Assembly: GCA_000719025.1 (NCBI GenBank)
Contig: JODP01000021.1
Span: 144,989 to 208,988, forward strand
From: Kineosporia aurantiaca JCM 3230
GTDB lineage: Bacteria; Actinomycetota; Actinomycetes; Actinomycetales; Kineosporiaceae
Direction of reading: 5' to 3'
Length of the DNA stretch: 64,000 bases
The notes beneath the pieces were generated by a model. It ran no database searches. It was not told the origin of the DNA and saw only the letters and a list, made by a program, of their open reading frames with translations. Numbering within the stretch: position 1 is the stretch's first letter; each line of letters opens with the position of its first letter. Of this stretch, positions 9,045-17,867 are shown one piece after another. The translations under genes and the position numbers were made by a program.

Positions 9045-9439
9045 CGCCGTAGCTGCGGGCTCATCTCCCCGGCCCGGAAGGCGATCGCCCGGACCTGGTG
9101 ATCGGCCAGCTGGCGACGCCATTCGATTTCTTCAGCGTCCTCCCCCAGCAGGTAGGCCGCGGTGACCGGGGCGTCGTGCGGGGCGCGGTGGGCGTCGAAG
9201 AACCGGGCGATGGCGCGGACCACGGCGATCGTCGGGTTGGTGTTGCTGCCCGATCGCAGCGTGGCCAGGTAGACCCGGGACATCGTGGTGTCGTGCGTCG
9301 GGTCCGCGCTGATCGCGCGGGCTACCTGCGGAGTTGAGAACTCCCGCCACCCGCCCTTCGCGTCGCGCTGGCCGATGGTGGCGAACAGTTCGTTCAGCCG
9401 GTCGGCGAAGGGCGGTCCGGCCGATTGGGGGTCGGGCAC
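8948..9439 (-). CDS. XRE-family helix-turn-helix regulator
   Basis: A 163-residue protein starting at GTG 9439 with GGAGG about six bases upstream. The N-terminal ~85 residues (FADRLNELFATIG, VARAISADPTHDTTMSRVYLATLRSG, PTIAVVRAIARFF) form an XRE-type DNA-binding domain like that in ESX and ImmR-type regulators. A 75-residue C-terminal helical part follows, ending in a repetitive acidic DETxSDET tail. That tail is the part overlapping the membrane-protein gene by 97 bases. It is probably the target of the adjacent ImmA-like protease (inference). Confidence 0.8.
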   Translation of the reverse strand: MPDPQSAGPPFADRLNELFATIGQRDAKGGWREFSTPQVARAISADPTHDTTMSRVYLATLRSGSNTNPTIAVVRAIARFFDAHRAPHDAPVTAAYLLGEDAEEIEWRRQLADHQVRAIAFRAGEMSPQLRRQVLRMLDVLDGTGSDETASDETGPEQDDSAG

Positions 9440-9893
9440 CTCTGCCTCCTTCGTGCTCGGGCCGCGGCCTGGGGGCTCAAGCTGCGTTAAGCAGAATGTA
9501 TGCCTCGAGGTACACCATGGCGAGCCCGTACAGTATATTTACCAGTCGTTGTCACAGCGGCTTCTGAGCTGGGCAGACTCGCAGGCCTTGGGCGGTTCTC
9601 GCGGTTTCGGTGGGGGTTACCGCGGCGGCCGGAGGGACCCGGACCTGCGCGGTCGGCCCTTGGGGGGAGCCCTCGGCCGCCGGTCCGGGCCGGCCCGATC
9701 CGGGAGGGGGATCGGGACGCCGGACCGGCGGCCGACGGTTTTTGCACCCTCGGTGAGAACGGAACTGCGGTGCGTGACGGCCCTTTCGCAACGGGCCGGG
9801 TGGGACGGGAGCGACTCGGCTTGCGGTCAAGGGCCCGGTGACCTGACGATAGGCCGCTTCCGCAACCACCCGATCAGTGCAAAGGTGAGCTTC
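9440..9893. other. 454-base non-coding gap with AT-rich operator-like patch
   Basis: No convincing gene is seen. The left third, beside the XRE start, is locally AT-rich. It contains the imperfect inverted repeat TGTATGCCTCGAGGTACA (9497-9514) and GTACAGTATATTTACC (about 9527-9542), both built on TGTA/TACA. They are candidates for auto-regulation by the XRE protein. The rest is GC-rich and featureless apart from the ribosome site AAAGGTGAG of the next gene. Confidence 0.4.
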
Positions 9894-10835
9894 GTGGAGA
9901 CCCGCGAACTGAGTTCCGAACGGCACACGGAGAGTGACCTCGATCTGGGCGAGTCCACCTCGCCCGAGCCGGGTTCCGGCCCGGCCGAGTCGCGCCTTCC
10001 GCTGGGTCTCTCGGTGCGCGGGCTGCAGGGTACCGCGGCGGTCGTGGGCTTCATCGCGATCGTCACCGCGGCGGTGATCGGGGGCGCGCTGGCGGTCGAC
10101 TCGGTCGCCCGCGGCGACGGCAACCGCCCGGACGGCAGCGCCGTGCTCAACGACGGGGACTTCACCGCCCTTCCGCCGTCACCGGCCGCCGAGCATCCGA
10201 AGACGGAGATCGAGAAGTCCCCGAAAACCGCCAAGGACACGTCGAAGCCGAAGACGACGGAGGCCGCCAAGAAGAGCGCCACGAACGGCGCGGGCTCCTC
10301 GGGTAAGAAGAGCGATGCGAAGTCGACCACGCCGGCGACCACGGCCGCCAGTGTTCAGACCACCGCGCCGCACGTGCGGGAGGCCGCGCCGTTGGCTGAG
10401 ATGGGCGTCATCCGCAACCTCACCACCGGCCAGTGCGTCGACCTGCCGGACAGCGGGGTGCCCGCGGCCGGATCGACGATCAACGAGTTCACCTGCATCC
10501 CCGGCACCGACGACAACCAGGACTTCCAGATGGTCGAGCAGTTCGGCCAGGTGATGATCCGCAACCTCAAGTCGAACCTCTGCCTCGACCTGCCCGGCAC
10601 CGGCCGGGTCGGCAAGGGCACCGCGGTCCGGGTCGGCTACTGCCAGGCCGGGGACTCCGACAACCAGATGTTCCGGGCCGAGGCCCAGGGCTCGGGGTTC
10701 TACCTGGTGAACGTGAAGAGCGGTCTCTGCCTGGACGTTTCCGGGGCCACCGACTCCGAGCGGGACAAGCTCGGCCAGCCCCTGACGCTCTTCCCCTGCT
10801 CCCCGCACGACGACCACGTGTGGACCGTGAGCTGA
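9894..10835 (+). CDS. Membrane-anchored ricin-type beta-trefoil lectin (CBM13-like)
   Basis: GTG 9894 follows AAAGGTGAG by about six bases; GTG 9885 is an alternative. The 313-residue product has an acidic cytoplasmic start, one membrane helix at about 46-68, a Lys/Thr/Ala-rich linker (about 100-165) and a C-terminal beta-trefoil with three similar units, each with a Cys and a CLDLPG/CLDVSG-type turn and QxF/QxW-like ends. Such domains bind sugars such as galactose or xylan outside the cell. There is no catalytic domain, so a surface lectin or wall-binding role is inferred. Confidence 0.78.
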   Translation: METRELSSERHTESDLDLGESTSPEPGSGPAESRLPLGLSVRGLQGTAAVVGFIAIVTAAVIGGALAVDSVARGDGNRPDGSAVLNDGDFTALPPSPAAEHPKTEIEKSPKTAKDTSKPKTTEAAKKSATNGAGSSGKKSDAKSTTPATTAASVQTTAPHVREAAPLAEMGVIRNLTTGQCVDLPDSGVPAAGSTINEFTCIPGTDDNQDFQMVEQFGQVMIRNLKSNLCLDLPGTGRVGKGTAVRVGYCQAGDSDNQMFRAEAQGSGFYLVNVKSGLCLDVSGATDSERDKLGQPLTLFPCSPHDDHVWTVS

Positions 10836-10903
10836 CGCCCGGTTTGTGGAGACTTTGTGCGGATTGATGCCGATTCGTCGAGGTGTCACCTAGTCTTCCC
10901 TGC

Positions 10904-12106
10904 GTGAAGATTCGGAAGAGCACCATCAAGAGGCGCTACGTCGGGCTCGCGGTCGCCGCGGCCGTCGTCGTGGCCGTGCCGGTGATGCCGTCCCTGGCGT
11001 CCGCTTCCCCGGTGTCCTCGTCCTCCTCCTCGGCTCGGCCCGCGTCGTCGGCCACGACGGCCCAGCTCGTCGTGCCGGCCGCCCAGAAGGTCGCCGGGGC
11101 GCCGAAGATCACCTGGCCCGCCTACGGGCGGGCCCGGCTCGAGGTGGCCGGTCTGGGGGAGATCGGCGAGATCGGCAACAGCACCGAGCAGCGGCCGATC
11201 GGCAGCATCACCAAGGTGATGACCGCCTACACGATCCTGAAGGACCACCCGCTGAAGGCCGGCGCCGCGGGCCCGAAGATCAAGATCACCAAGGCCGACG
11301 TGAAGATCTACAACCGGCTCAAGGCCCAGGGCGCGTCGCTGGTGAAGGTCAAGGCGGGGTCCAAGCTCACCGAGCGCCAGGCGCTGCAGGGTCTGCTGAT
11401 GGCCTCCGGCAGCAACCTGGCCGAGACGCTGGCCCGCTGGGACGTGGGCTCCACGGCCAAGTTCGTCACCCGGATGAACGCCAACGCCCAGCGGCTCGGC
11501 CTGGACTCGACCAGCTTCGCCGACTCCAGCGGGCTCAGCGAGATGTCCGGCAGCAGCACCGAGGACCTGATCGACCTGGCCCAGGCGGCGATGAAGAAGC
11601 CGGCCTTCCGCGAGGTGGTCGGCAGCAAGAAGGCCAAGATCCCGGTCGCGGGCACGCTGCACAACACGAACCCGCTGCTCGGCAGCAACGGGGTGATCGG
11701 GATCAAGACCGGTACCACCACCCCCGCCGGGGGCTGCCTGCTGTTCGCCGCGACCGACAAGGTGGACGGCAAGACCTACACCGTCTACGGCACGCTGCTC
11801 GGCGTCCATCTCGCGCCCTACTCGGCGAACGCCAAGAAGTTCAGCAAGGGCCTGATCATCGCCGCCCGCAAGGAACTGCGGGAGGTCACCCTGCTGAAGA
11901 AGGGCCGGGCCCTGGTCTCGGTGACCAAGCCGGACGGCACCGTGCACACGTACGGGGTCAAGAAGGCGGTGACCGCCGCGGGCTGGTCCGGGCTGCCCTT
12001 CACGCTCAGCCTGCCCAAGGGGCTGACGGCCGGACAGACCCCGAAGATCATCATTGTGAAGTCCGGGTCGCGCACGCTGAAGGTGGCCCTGGCTCCGCTC
12101 AGCTGA
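10904..12106 (+). CDS. Secreted D-alanyl-D-alanine carboxypeptidase (S11, PBP5-like)
   Basis: From GTG 10904 the protein has 400 residues. There is a basic start and signal peptide (about 1-36), a Ser-rich linker, then the penicillin-binding fold. The catalytic SxxK is SITK with Ser101 and Lys104, SGSN supplies the second motif, and IKTGTT is the KTG box. It trims the terminal D-Ala from peptidoglycan stem peptides in the wall. The C-terminal ~90 residues form a beta-rich tail. I preferred 10904 over an ATG 21 bases upstream because the upstream residues spoil the typical signal peptide. Confidence 0.9.
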   Translation: MKIRKSTIKRRYVGLAVAAAVVVAVPVMPSLASASPVSSSSSSARPASSATTAQLVVPAAQKVAGAPKITWPAYGRARLEVAGLGEIGEIGNSTEQRPIGSITKVMTAYTILKDHPLKAGAAGPKIKITKADVKIYNRLKAQGASLVKVKAGSKLTERQALQGLLMASGSNLAETLARWDVGSTAKFVTRMNANAQRLGLDSTSFADSSGLSEMSGSSTEDLIDLAQAAMKKPAFREVVGSKKAKIPVAGTLHNTNPLLGSNGVIGIKTGTTTPAGGCLLFAATDKVDGKTYTVYGTLLGVHLAPYSANAKKFSKGLIIAARKELREVTLLKKGRALVSVTKPDGTVHTYGVKKAVTAAGWSGLPFTLSLPKGLTAGQTPKIIIVKSGSRTLKVALAPLS

Positions 12107-12125
12107 TCCTTTTCCGGGAATACCG

Positions 12126-12155
12126 AAGGGCCCTCGCTCCGGCGGGGGCCCTTTC
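12126..12155 (+). terminator. Intrinsic terminator after the D,D-carboxypeptidase gene
   Basis: Arms AAGGGCCC and GGGCCCTT enclose a smaller inner pairing (CGC/GCG) and run into CTTTCT. It begins 19 bases after the stop at 12106. Confidence 0.75.
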
Positions 12156-12335
12156 TGTATCGATCACTGAAAGCGACCGTCAAATCTTCGTCAAGCGAGC
12201 GAATCGGGCCCGGCGAGACCCTACGATTTCCGTAAGTAATCAATCATCGTTCCGGCGGCACCCCTGATCGTCACTCCCGATCGCCCTGCGACCGGGTTCC
12301 GTGAGGTCGCCGGCGCAGGAGGCCGGTGCCCGTCC

Positions 12336-14516
12336 ATGCCTGACCGTCCCTCGCATCCCTACGGGCTCGACCCGTACGAGGACCCGCGTCTCCTCGGCCC
12401 CTCCACCCCGCCCGAGCCGGGTGATCGAGGTTCGCTGGACCGGGATGATCGGGCGGTTCGGGATGGGGTGAGTTCGCGGCCTTCGGGGCGGCGGGCGGCC
12501 CGGAACCGTTCGGCGGTTCGCGGTTCGGTTGCGGGTTCGGGTTCGGGTGTGAGTGGTCCTGGTGCGACCGGGGCGTCTGCGGTGTCGTCGCCGGCTGGTG
12601 ACCTTGGTTCTGACGGCTTCGGTTCCGGAGAGTTCGCCCCGGGCCTGAGCGAGTCCTGGATCCGTCCGGTCGGGGCTGAGTCGGGCGAGTACGGCGTGGG
12701 TTCGGGTTCGGCCGGGATCGGTTCAGATGCTTCCGGGATTCGTTCGGGCGGGGCTGAATCGGGCGCGTTCGTCCCGGGTTCACGCGGGGCTGGGCTCGGT
12801 TCGGGTGAGGCCGAGGCGAGTGGGTTCGCCTCAGGTTCGGGTGGCGCTGCGATACGTCCCGGTGAGGTCGAGCGGGGCGAGTACGGCGTGGGTTCGGTCG
12901 CCTTCCGGTCGGCTGCCGCCCGTGACGGCGGCTCTGGTCCCGGTGCCTCGGCTTCGGAACCACGCGCGTACAGCACCGGTTCGGTCGGCTCGCTTCCGGA
13001 CGGTTCCGGCCCCCGCGAGGCCCGGTCGCGTCCCTCGGCCTCGGGTCGCTCCCTTCTGGGCAGCCCCGATCCGGAAGCACCGGGCTCCAACGAGTCCCAC
13101 GTGAGTTCGGCCGAGGCGGAGCCGGTCAGGACGGGTCGACGGGATTCCGTGGGCGGCCTCGCCCAGCCGAGCCGTCCCGAGAGCCGCCGGGCCCGGCGCA
13201 CCTCCGACAAGGTCCGCAGCTCGAAGCGTCCGCACCTGATCCAGGCCGCGCTCGCCACCCTCGCCGTGTTCGCCGTCCTCAGCGGAGTCGCGATCACCCT
13301 GCACCGGTCCCCGGGCGAAGACGCTTCGGACGCGACCTCGGCGATCGCTTCCACCTCGAAAGTGACCGAGCTCCCCTCGGCCTCCAACGACAGCACTCCC
13401 GCCGGCGCGATCCCGGCCACCCCGAGTTCCCCGGCGGCCAAGAGCAAGGCCGGCACCACACTGGCCGGGGCCGTCCCGGTCGGCGGCCTCGCCGACGCCG
13501 CCGCCAGCATCCGCAAGGCGGCCGGCAAGGTCGGCGCCGCCACGGTGGCCAAGGCCGACGCCAAGAAGAAGAAGGCCAACGCCGGCGGGCCGAGCGGGTC
13601 CGGAGCCGCCGGGGCGGTCAAGCTCGGCGTCTTCCGCGGCACCTCGCCCTCCGACGTGACCTCGTTCGGCCAATGGCTGGGCCGCAAGGTCGACTACGCC
13701 TCCGACTTCTCCACCCGCACCACGTGGGACGAGATCGCCAACCCGACCTACATGCTCCAGACCTGGAAGGGCTCCGGCTACCGGATGGTCTACGCCACCG
13801 CGATGCTGCCCACCCAGGACGACTCGGCCACCATGGCCCAGGGCGCCCAGGGCGCGTACGACCAGTACTACAAGACCCTCGCGCAGAACCTGGTGGACTA
13901 CGGTCAGGGCGACTCGATCATCCGGCTGGGCTGGGAGTTCAACCTCGGCCCCTCGCGCTGGCACCCGGACTCGAAGGCCAACTTCATCGCCTACTGGCAG
14001 CACATCGTCAAGGCCATGCGCTCGGTGCCGGGAACCGACAACCTCCAGTTCGACTGGAACCCGAACATCGGCGGCGAGACCTACGACTCGCGCAACTACT
14101 ACCCGGGCAACGCCTACGTCGACTACATCGGCGTCGACATCTACGACATCTCCTGGGCCGACGGCGCCTACCCGTTCCCGTCCGGCTGCGATGCCGCGTG
14201 CAAGCAGCAGCGCCGCGAGGTGGCCTGGGACGACAAGCTCAACGGCACCTTCGGGCTGAACTTCTACGCCGACTTCGCCCGGTCCAAGGGCAAACCGCTG
14301 ACCCTGCCGGAGTGGGGCCTGTGGCAGCGCCCGGACGGCCACGGCGGCGGCGACAACCCCTACTTCATCCAGCAGATGTACAAGTTCATCGACGATCCGG
14401 CCAACAACGTGGGCTACCAGTCCTACTTCGAGTTCGACCCGGGCGACAGCGGTGACCACGCGCTGACCACGCTGACCAGCGGCGGTTCGAAGTTCCGCGA
14501 TCTGCTGGGGAAGTAG
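12336..14516 (+). CDS. Membrane-anchored GH26-like endoglycanase with long low-complexity cytoplasmic region
   Basis: A 726-residue protein in three parts. Residues 1-295 are Gly/Ser/Glu/Ala-rich with decayed repeats such as GEYGVGSGSAG. A single membrane helix lies at about 300-325, and an Ala/Lys linker at about 330-425. The C-terminal domain (about 427-726) resembles beta-mannanase-like GH26 enzymes. The predicted acid/base is Glu534 in RLGWEFN and the nucleophile Glu659 in LPEWGLW. It should cleave a beta-linked polysaccharide outside the cell. The ATG at 12336 is the first start compatible with the frame. The large intracellular repeat region is unusual for such enzymes, and its opposite strand is also open. 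Confidence 0.75.
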   Translation: MPDRPSHPYGLDPYEDPRLLGPSTPPEPGDRGSLDRDDRAVRDGVSSRPSGRRAARNRSAVRGSVAGSGSGVSGPGATGASAVSSPAGDLGSDGFGSGEFAPGLSESWIRPVGAESGEYGVGSGSAGIGSDASGIRSGGAESGAFVPGSRGAGLGSGEAEASGFASGSGGAAIRPGEVERGEYGVGSVAFRSAAARDGGSGPGASASEPRAYSTGSVGSLPDGSGPREARSRPSASGRSLLGSPDPEAPGSNESHVSSAEAEPVRTGRRDSVGGLAQPSRPESRRARRTSDKVRSSKRPHLIQAALATLAVFAVLSGVAITLHRSPGEDASDATSAIASTSKVTELPSASNDSTPAGAIPATPSSPAAKSKAGTTLAGAVPVGGLADAAASIRKAAGKVGAATVAKADAKKKKANAGGPSGSGAAGAVKLGVFRGTSPSDVTSFGQWLGRKVDYASDFSTRTTWDEIANPTYMLQTWKGSGYRMVYATAMLPTQDDSATMAQGAQGAYDQYYKTLAQNLVDYGQGDSIIRLGWEFNLGPSRWHPDSKANFIAYWQHIVKAMRSVPGTDNLQFDWNPNIGGETYDSRNYYPGNAYVDYIGVDIYDISWADGAYPFPSGCDAACKQQRREVAWDDKLNGTFGLNFYADFARSKGKPLTLPEWGLWQRPDGHGGGDNPYFIQQMYKFIDDPANNVGYQSYFEFDPGDSGDHALTTLTSGGSKFRDLLGK

Positions 14517-15659
14517 GCACGTCGCGGGTCCATTTGCCGGCGGCCTGGGCCGGTGTCGTCGCCGAAGGAGACGAGCGCGGTGGTTCCTGGCGGCGCACCG
14601 TTCGGCCAGGGAGAACTGGCCTTGGGTAAGACGCCCGATCAACCAGGATGGATGCCTGGGGAGACGCCGCGCTCGGGTTCCGGGGGCGTTCGCCTCGCGG
14701 GCCGAACCCTGAGCGGCCGGAAAGCAGAGAGCGTTGAGTGCCGTGGGGCAGTGGTCTCAAAGACCCAGGCCGCGTAGGCGCATTGAGTGACGCCGTGCTC
14801 GGGTTCTGGGGGCGTTCATCTCATGGGACGAATGCTGGGCGGCCGGCCGCGTCCACGTCCTTGACCACCAGGTCGGCCTGCTGCCGGTGCGGAATGCAGG
14901 GGCGTTGAGTGCCGTGGGGTAGCGGTCTCATGCGCCGAGGTTGCGTAGCGCATTGGGTGACGCCGTGCTCGGGTTTCGGGGAGCGTTGACCTCGTGGGCC
15001 GAATGCTGGACGGCCGGAATGCAGGGGGCGTTGAGTGCGGTGGGGCAGTGGTCTCATGGGCCGAGGTTGCGTAGCGCATTGGGTGACGCCGTGCTCGGGT
15101 TCGGGGGCGTTCATTTGGGACGAATCCTGGGCGGCCGGAGCGCAGCAGGCGTTGACTGTCGTGGGGCAGTGGTCTTAAGGCCCGAGGCTGCACGAACGCA
15201 TCGGGTGACGTCGCGATCGGGTTCCGGGACGTTCCTTCGCGGGTGGAATCCGGGGCGGTCGGAAGCAGGGCGTCGAGTGCCGTGGGTAGCGGTCTCATGG
15301 GCCGAGGTCGCGTAGGCGCATCGGGTGACGCCGTGCTTGGGCTCCGGGGGCGTTGACCTCGCGGGCCGTATCCTTGGCGGCCGGAAGCAGCCCCGGTGGT
15401 AGCGGTCTCAAGGGCCGATGTCGCATAGATGCCTCGGGTGACGCCGCACTCGCGTTCCGACTGAATCCGGGCCACCCGACCACCGGAAGGCGCCGGGTAC
15501 CGTGGTGGCGAGCGGTCTCAAGCGGGCCGGCGATCGGGGCTTGTCCTGTGGATCAGCGCCTTCGCTGGGAGGTGTCCGGCTGAGCGGTGTTCTCCTTGGG
15601 CCGGACGGCGTCCGGCAATAGGCGAGGGTTCCTAAGACGTAGGCGGTGAGCAGGGCAGT
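14517..15659. repeat. 1.1-kb non-coding block of decayed ~110-170 bp tandem repeats
   Basis: From about 14660 to 15540 a unit recurs about seven times, with starts near 14660, 14779, 14950, 15076, 15198, 15318 and 15431. Each unit carries GTGACGCCGTGCTCGGG, then a GGGCGTT block, GGGCGGCCGGAA, GTTGAGTGCCGTGGGG and AGTGGTCTCATGGGCCGAGG. Unit lengths vary (about 110-126, one near 171 with an insertion) and are not all multiples of three. No frame is conserved, which argues against coding. The flanks 14517-14659 and 15541-15659 show no gene; the latter should hold the sigma-factor promoter. Confidence 0.75.
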
Positions 15660-16580
15660 ATGGAGGTCAGCGACGAGGATTTGGTCCAGAGCGCCCGAAC
15701 CGGGGACCTGGCCGCTTTCGGACTGCTGAGCGAGCGGCATCGGGCCGGCCTGCGGGCTACCGCGATCGCGCTGCTGGGTTACACCGCCGAAGCGGACGAT
15801 GTGGTTCAGGATGCGCTTCTGACTGCGCTGCAGCGACTTCCAGAGCTGCGGAAAGCCGGGGCGGTCGGGCCGTGGCTGAAGGCGATCGTGCGGAACAACT
15901 GCCGTGCACAGCTGAGAGGCAGGCGGGCAATCCCGGTGGCCGAGCCGGAGCCGTTGCTGCCGCCGGACCAGGGCCTGGTCCCGGAGCAGTGGCTGGAGCG
16001 TTCGGCGACCAGTGACTGGGTGGAGAGCGCGCTGGCCTCGTTGTCGGCGCCGATCCGCGAAGTGACGCTGCTGCGGTACTTCAGCGGGGTGTCCTCGTAC
16101 CGCCAGATCGCCGCGCTCTGCGCGATCCCGCCGGAAACCGTGGGCAGTCGGTTGCGGGACGGACGCAGGGCGTTGGCCCGGCATCTGCGCGAGACCACCG
16201 AAGCTCGGTTCGGTGACATCGCGGCTGAATCGGCCTCTTGGCGGCGGGCTTCCGGTCAGTTGCGAGAGGCGATGTCGGCGGGGACCTTTGCCGAGGTGGT
16301 GGACGACTGGTATCACCCCGATGCCAGCGTCGAGGTGATGGGTCTGTTGCGTGGGGACCGGAAAATGCTGCTGCACATGGTCGACTGGACGCTGGACTAC
16401 GGGGTTACGGTCCGGCTGCGGGATGCGACGGCGAGTAAGGACGTGCTGATCTGGGAGGCGGACTTCGTGAATCCGCCGTCGGATCCGGAGCATTGCCCGC
16501 CCGCGATGGCCTGCCTGTTCCGGCTCGACCAAGGCCGGGTGGCCCGGATGGGGATCCTTTACGGCGTCGAGCGCCACTGA
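15660..16580 (+). CDS. ECF sigma factor with C-terminal SnoaL-like domain
   Basis: A 306-residue protein. Sigma region 2 occupies about residues 5-75 (DEDLVQSARTGDLAAFGLL, AEADDVVQDALLTAL). Region 4 is at about 115-180 (APIREVTLLRYFSGVSSYRQIAALC, PPETVGSRLRDGRRALARHL). The C-terminal ~110 residues form an NTF2/SnoaL-like fold seen in SigJ/SigG/ECF41-like factors, where it modulates activity in place of an anti-sigma factor. No anti-sigma gene adjoins it. The tandem repeat block immediately upstream may hold its own or other target promoters, but nothing in the sequence proves this. Confidence 0.87.
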   Translation: MEVSDEDLVQSARTGDLAAFGLLSERHRAGLRATAIALLGYTAEADDVVQDALLTALQRLPELRKAGAVGPWLKAIVRNNCRAQLRGRRAIPVAEPEPLLPPDQGLVPEQWLERSATSDWVESALASLSAPIREVTLLRYFSGVSSYRQIAALCAIPPETVGSRLRDGRRALARHLRETTEARFGDIAAESASWRRASGQLREAMSAGTFAEVVDDWYHPDASVEVMGLLRGDRKMLLHMVDWTLDYGVTVRLRDATASKDVLIWEADFVNPPSDPEHCPPAMACLFRLDQGRVARMGILYGVERH

Positions 16581-16681
16581 GACCCGGATCACAGGATTTC
16601 CCGCGCATTTTCCTCCCCAACAACGCCTCCTGTCGCGATGCGCCCGCACCGGCGGGCGTGCGTCCACAAAGGGAGCAAGCG

Positions 16682-17854
16682 TTGTCCTCGTTCACGATCA
16701 CCTACCCCACCAAGAGCGTCGATGTGCGGGAGCTGCCGGAACTGCTGCGGCCGGCGATCGAGAAGCACCGCGGTGAGGCCGAGGACCTCGGCCGGACGCC
16801 GGAGGCGCTGGTCCAGGCACTCCGCGAGGCCGGGGCGTTCCGCCTCTCGACCCCGCGTGAGCTGGGCGGTTTCGAGGCAGCCCCGGCCACGGTGCTGGAC
16901 TTCTTCACCCGGGTCGCCCGGATCGACGGCCCGACCGCCTGGCTGCTCTGGAACTTCAACCTCGGCTTCTCCGCCGCTTGGCTGCCGGACGAGGCGGTCT
17001 CGGCGGTGTGGGCGGCCGGCCCGGACCCGCTGGCGGCGAACTCCGGGCAGCCGGGACTGCTCACCGCGGTCGAGGGCGGGTACCGGCTGACCGGGAGCTG
17101 GAAGATCGTCAGTGGTTCGCACACCGCCGAGTGGTTCATGCTGGCGGGTCTGCGGCCGACGCCGACCGAGGGGGAAACCGGCTGGGGTGGGCCCGAGCTG
17201 AGGTTCTGTGTGGTGCCGCGGGATGCGGTGAAGGTGCTGGACACCTGGGACGTCGCCGGGATGCGCGCGTCCGACAGCAACTCGGTGGTGGCGGAGGACG
17301 TCCTGGTGCCCTCAGAGATGACGATGAGCCTGTTCGATGCTCCGCGTCTGGACCGTCCTTCGTACCGGCTGCCGATGGTGCACTTGGTCTATCCCGGCTG
17401 TGCGGCCGTGCTGATCGGTATGGCGCAGGCGGCGATCGACGAGGTGATCGCGCTGGCGCCGGGCAAGACCGGGGTGGACGGGCTGCTGCTTGCGGCGAAG
17501 GACACGGTGCAGGTGGCCGTGGGCCGGGCGCTGTCCCAGGTGGCCGCTGCTCGGGGGTTGCTGCTGGAGACCGCGCGGGTGATGGACCAGGCGTCGGAAG
17601 AGGGGCGGCCGACCATTGACCAGGAGCGGGCGGCTCTGCGGGGTGCGATCGCGCACGTCACCGAGACATCCCGCGCCGTCCTGGTCGCCATGTACGAGGC
17701 CGGCAGCTCGGACCCGCTGTACCGCAGCAGCCGGCTCGGCCTGATCTTCCGGGACGGAATGGCTGCGGCGCAGGCCGCGAACCTGTCCACCGCGCAGTGG
17801 AGCATCCCGGGCCGGATTGCCTTGGGGCAGCCGGTGGGCTGGCCGTTCGTCTGA
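16682..17854 (+). CDS. Acyl-CoA-dehydrogenase-like flavoprotein monooxygenase/desulfurase type
   Basis: TTG 16682 is preceded by AAAGGGAG at a seven-base spacing, giving 390 residues. The N-terminal helical domain (RPAIEKHRGEAEDLG, LREAGAFRLSTPRELGG), the middle beta domain (LTGSWKIVSGSHTAEWFMLAG) and the C-terminal helical bundle match the acyl-CoA dehydrogenase fold, in the branch with HsaA/DszC-like FMNH2- or FAD-dependent hydroxylases. The catalytic glutamate of true acyl-CoA dehydrogenases is not recognisable. The substrate is unknown and a separate reductase would be needed. A repeat array follows the stop. Confidence 0.78.
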   Translation: MSSFTITYPTKSVDVRELPELLRPAIEKHRGEAEDLGRTPEALVQALREAGAFRLSTPRELGGFEAAPATVLDFFTRVARIDGPTAWLLWNFNLGFSAAWLPDEAVSAVWAAGPDPLAANSGQPGLLTAVEGGYRLTGSWKIVSGSHTAEWFMLAGLRPTPTEGETGWGGPELRFCVVPRDAVKVLDTWDVAGMRASDSNSVVAEDVLVPSEMTMSLFDAPRLDRPSYRLPMVHLVYPGCAAVLIGMAQAAIDEVIALAPGKTGVDGLLLAAKDTVQVAVGRALSQVAAARGLLLETARVMDQASEEGRPTIDQERAALRGAIAHVTETSRAVLVAMYEAGSSDPLYRSSRLGLIFRDGMAAAQAANLSTAQWSIPGRIALGQPVGWPFV

Positions 17855-17867
17855 GCCGAGCCGGGCG

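Noticed and set aside
12359..13687. 442-codon minus-strand frame opposite the GH26-like gene
   Set aside because: It mirrors the repetitive part of the plus-strand gene; only the plus strand carries a recognisable domain and membrane helix.
14816..15475. 219-codon minus-strand frame with repeated MRYATSAHET-like segments
   Set aside because: The repetition follows from the DNA tandem repeats. Unit lengths are not multiples of three, so the frame is not maintained across all units.
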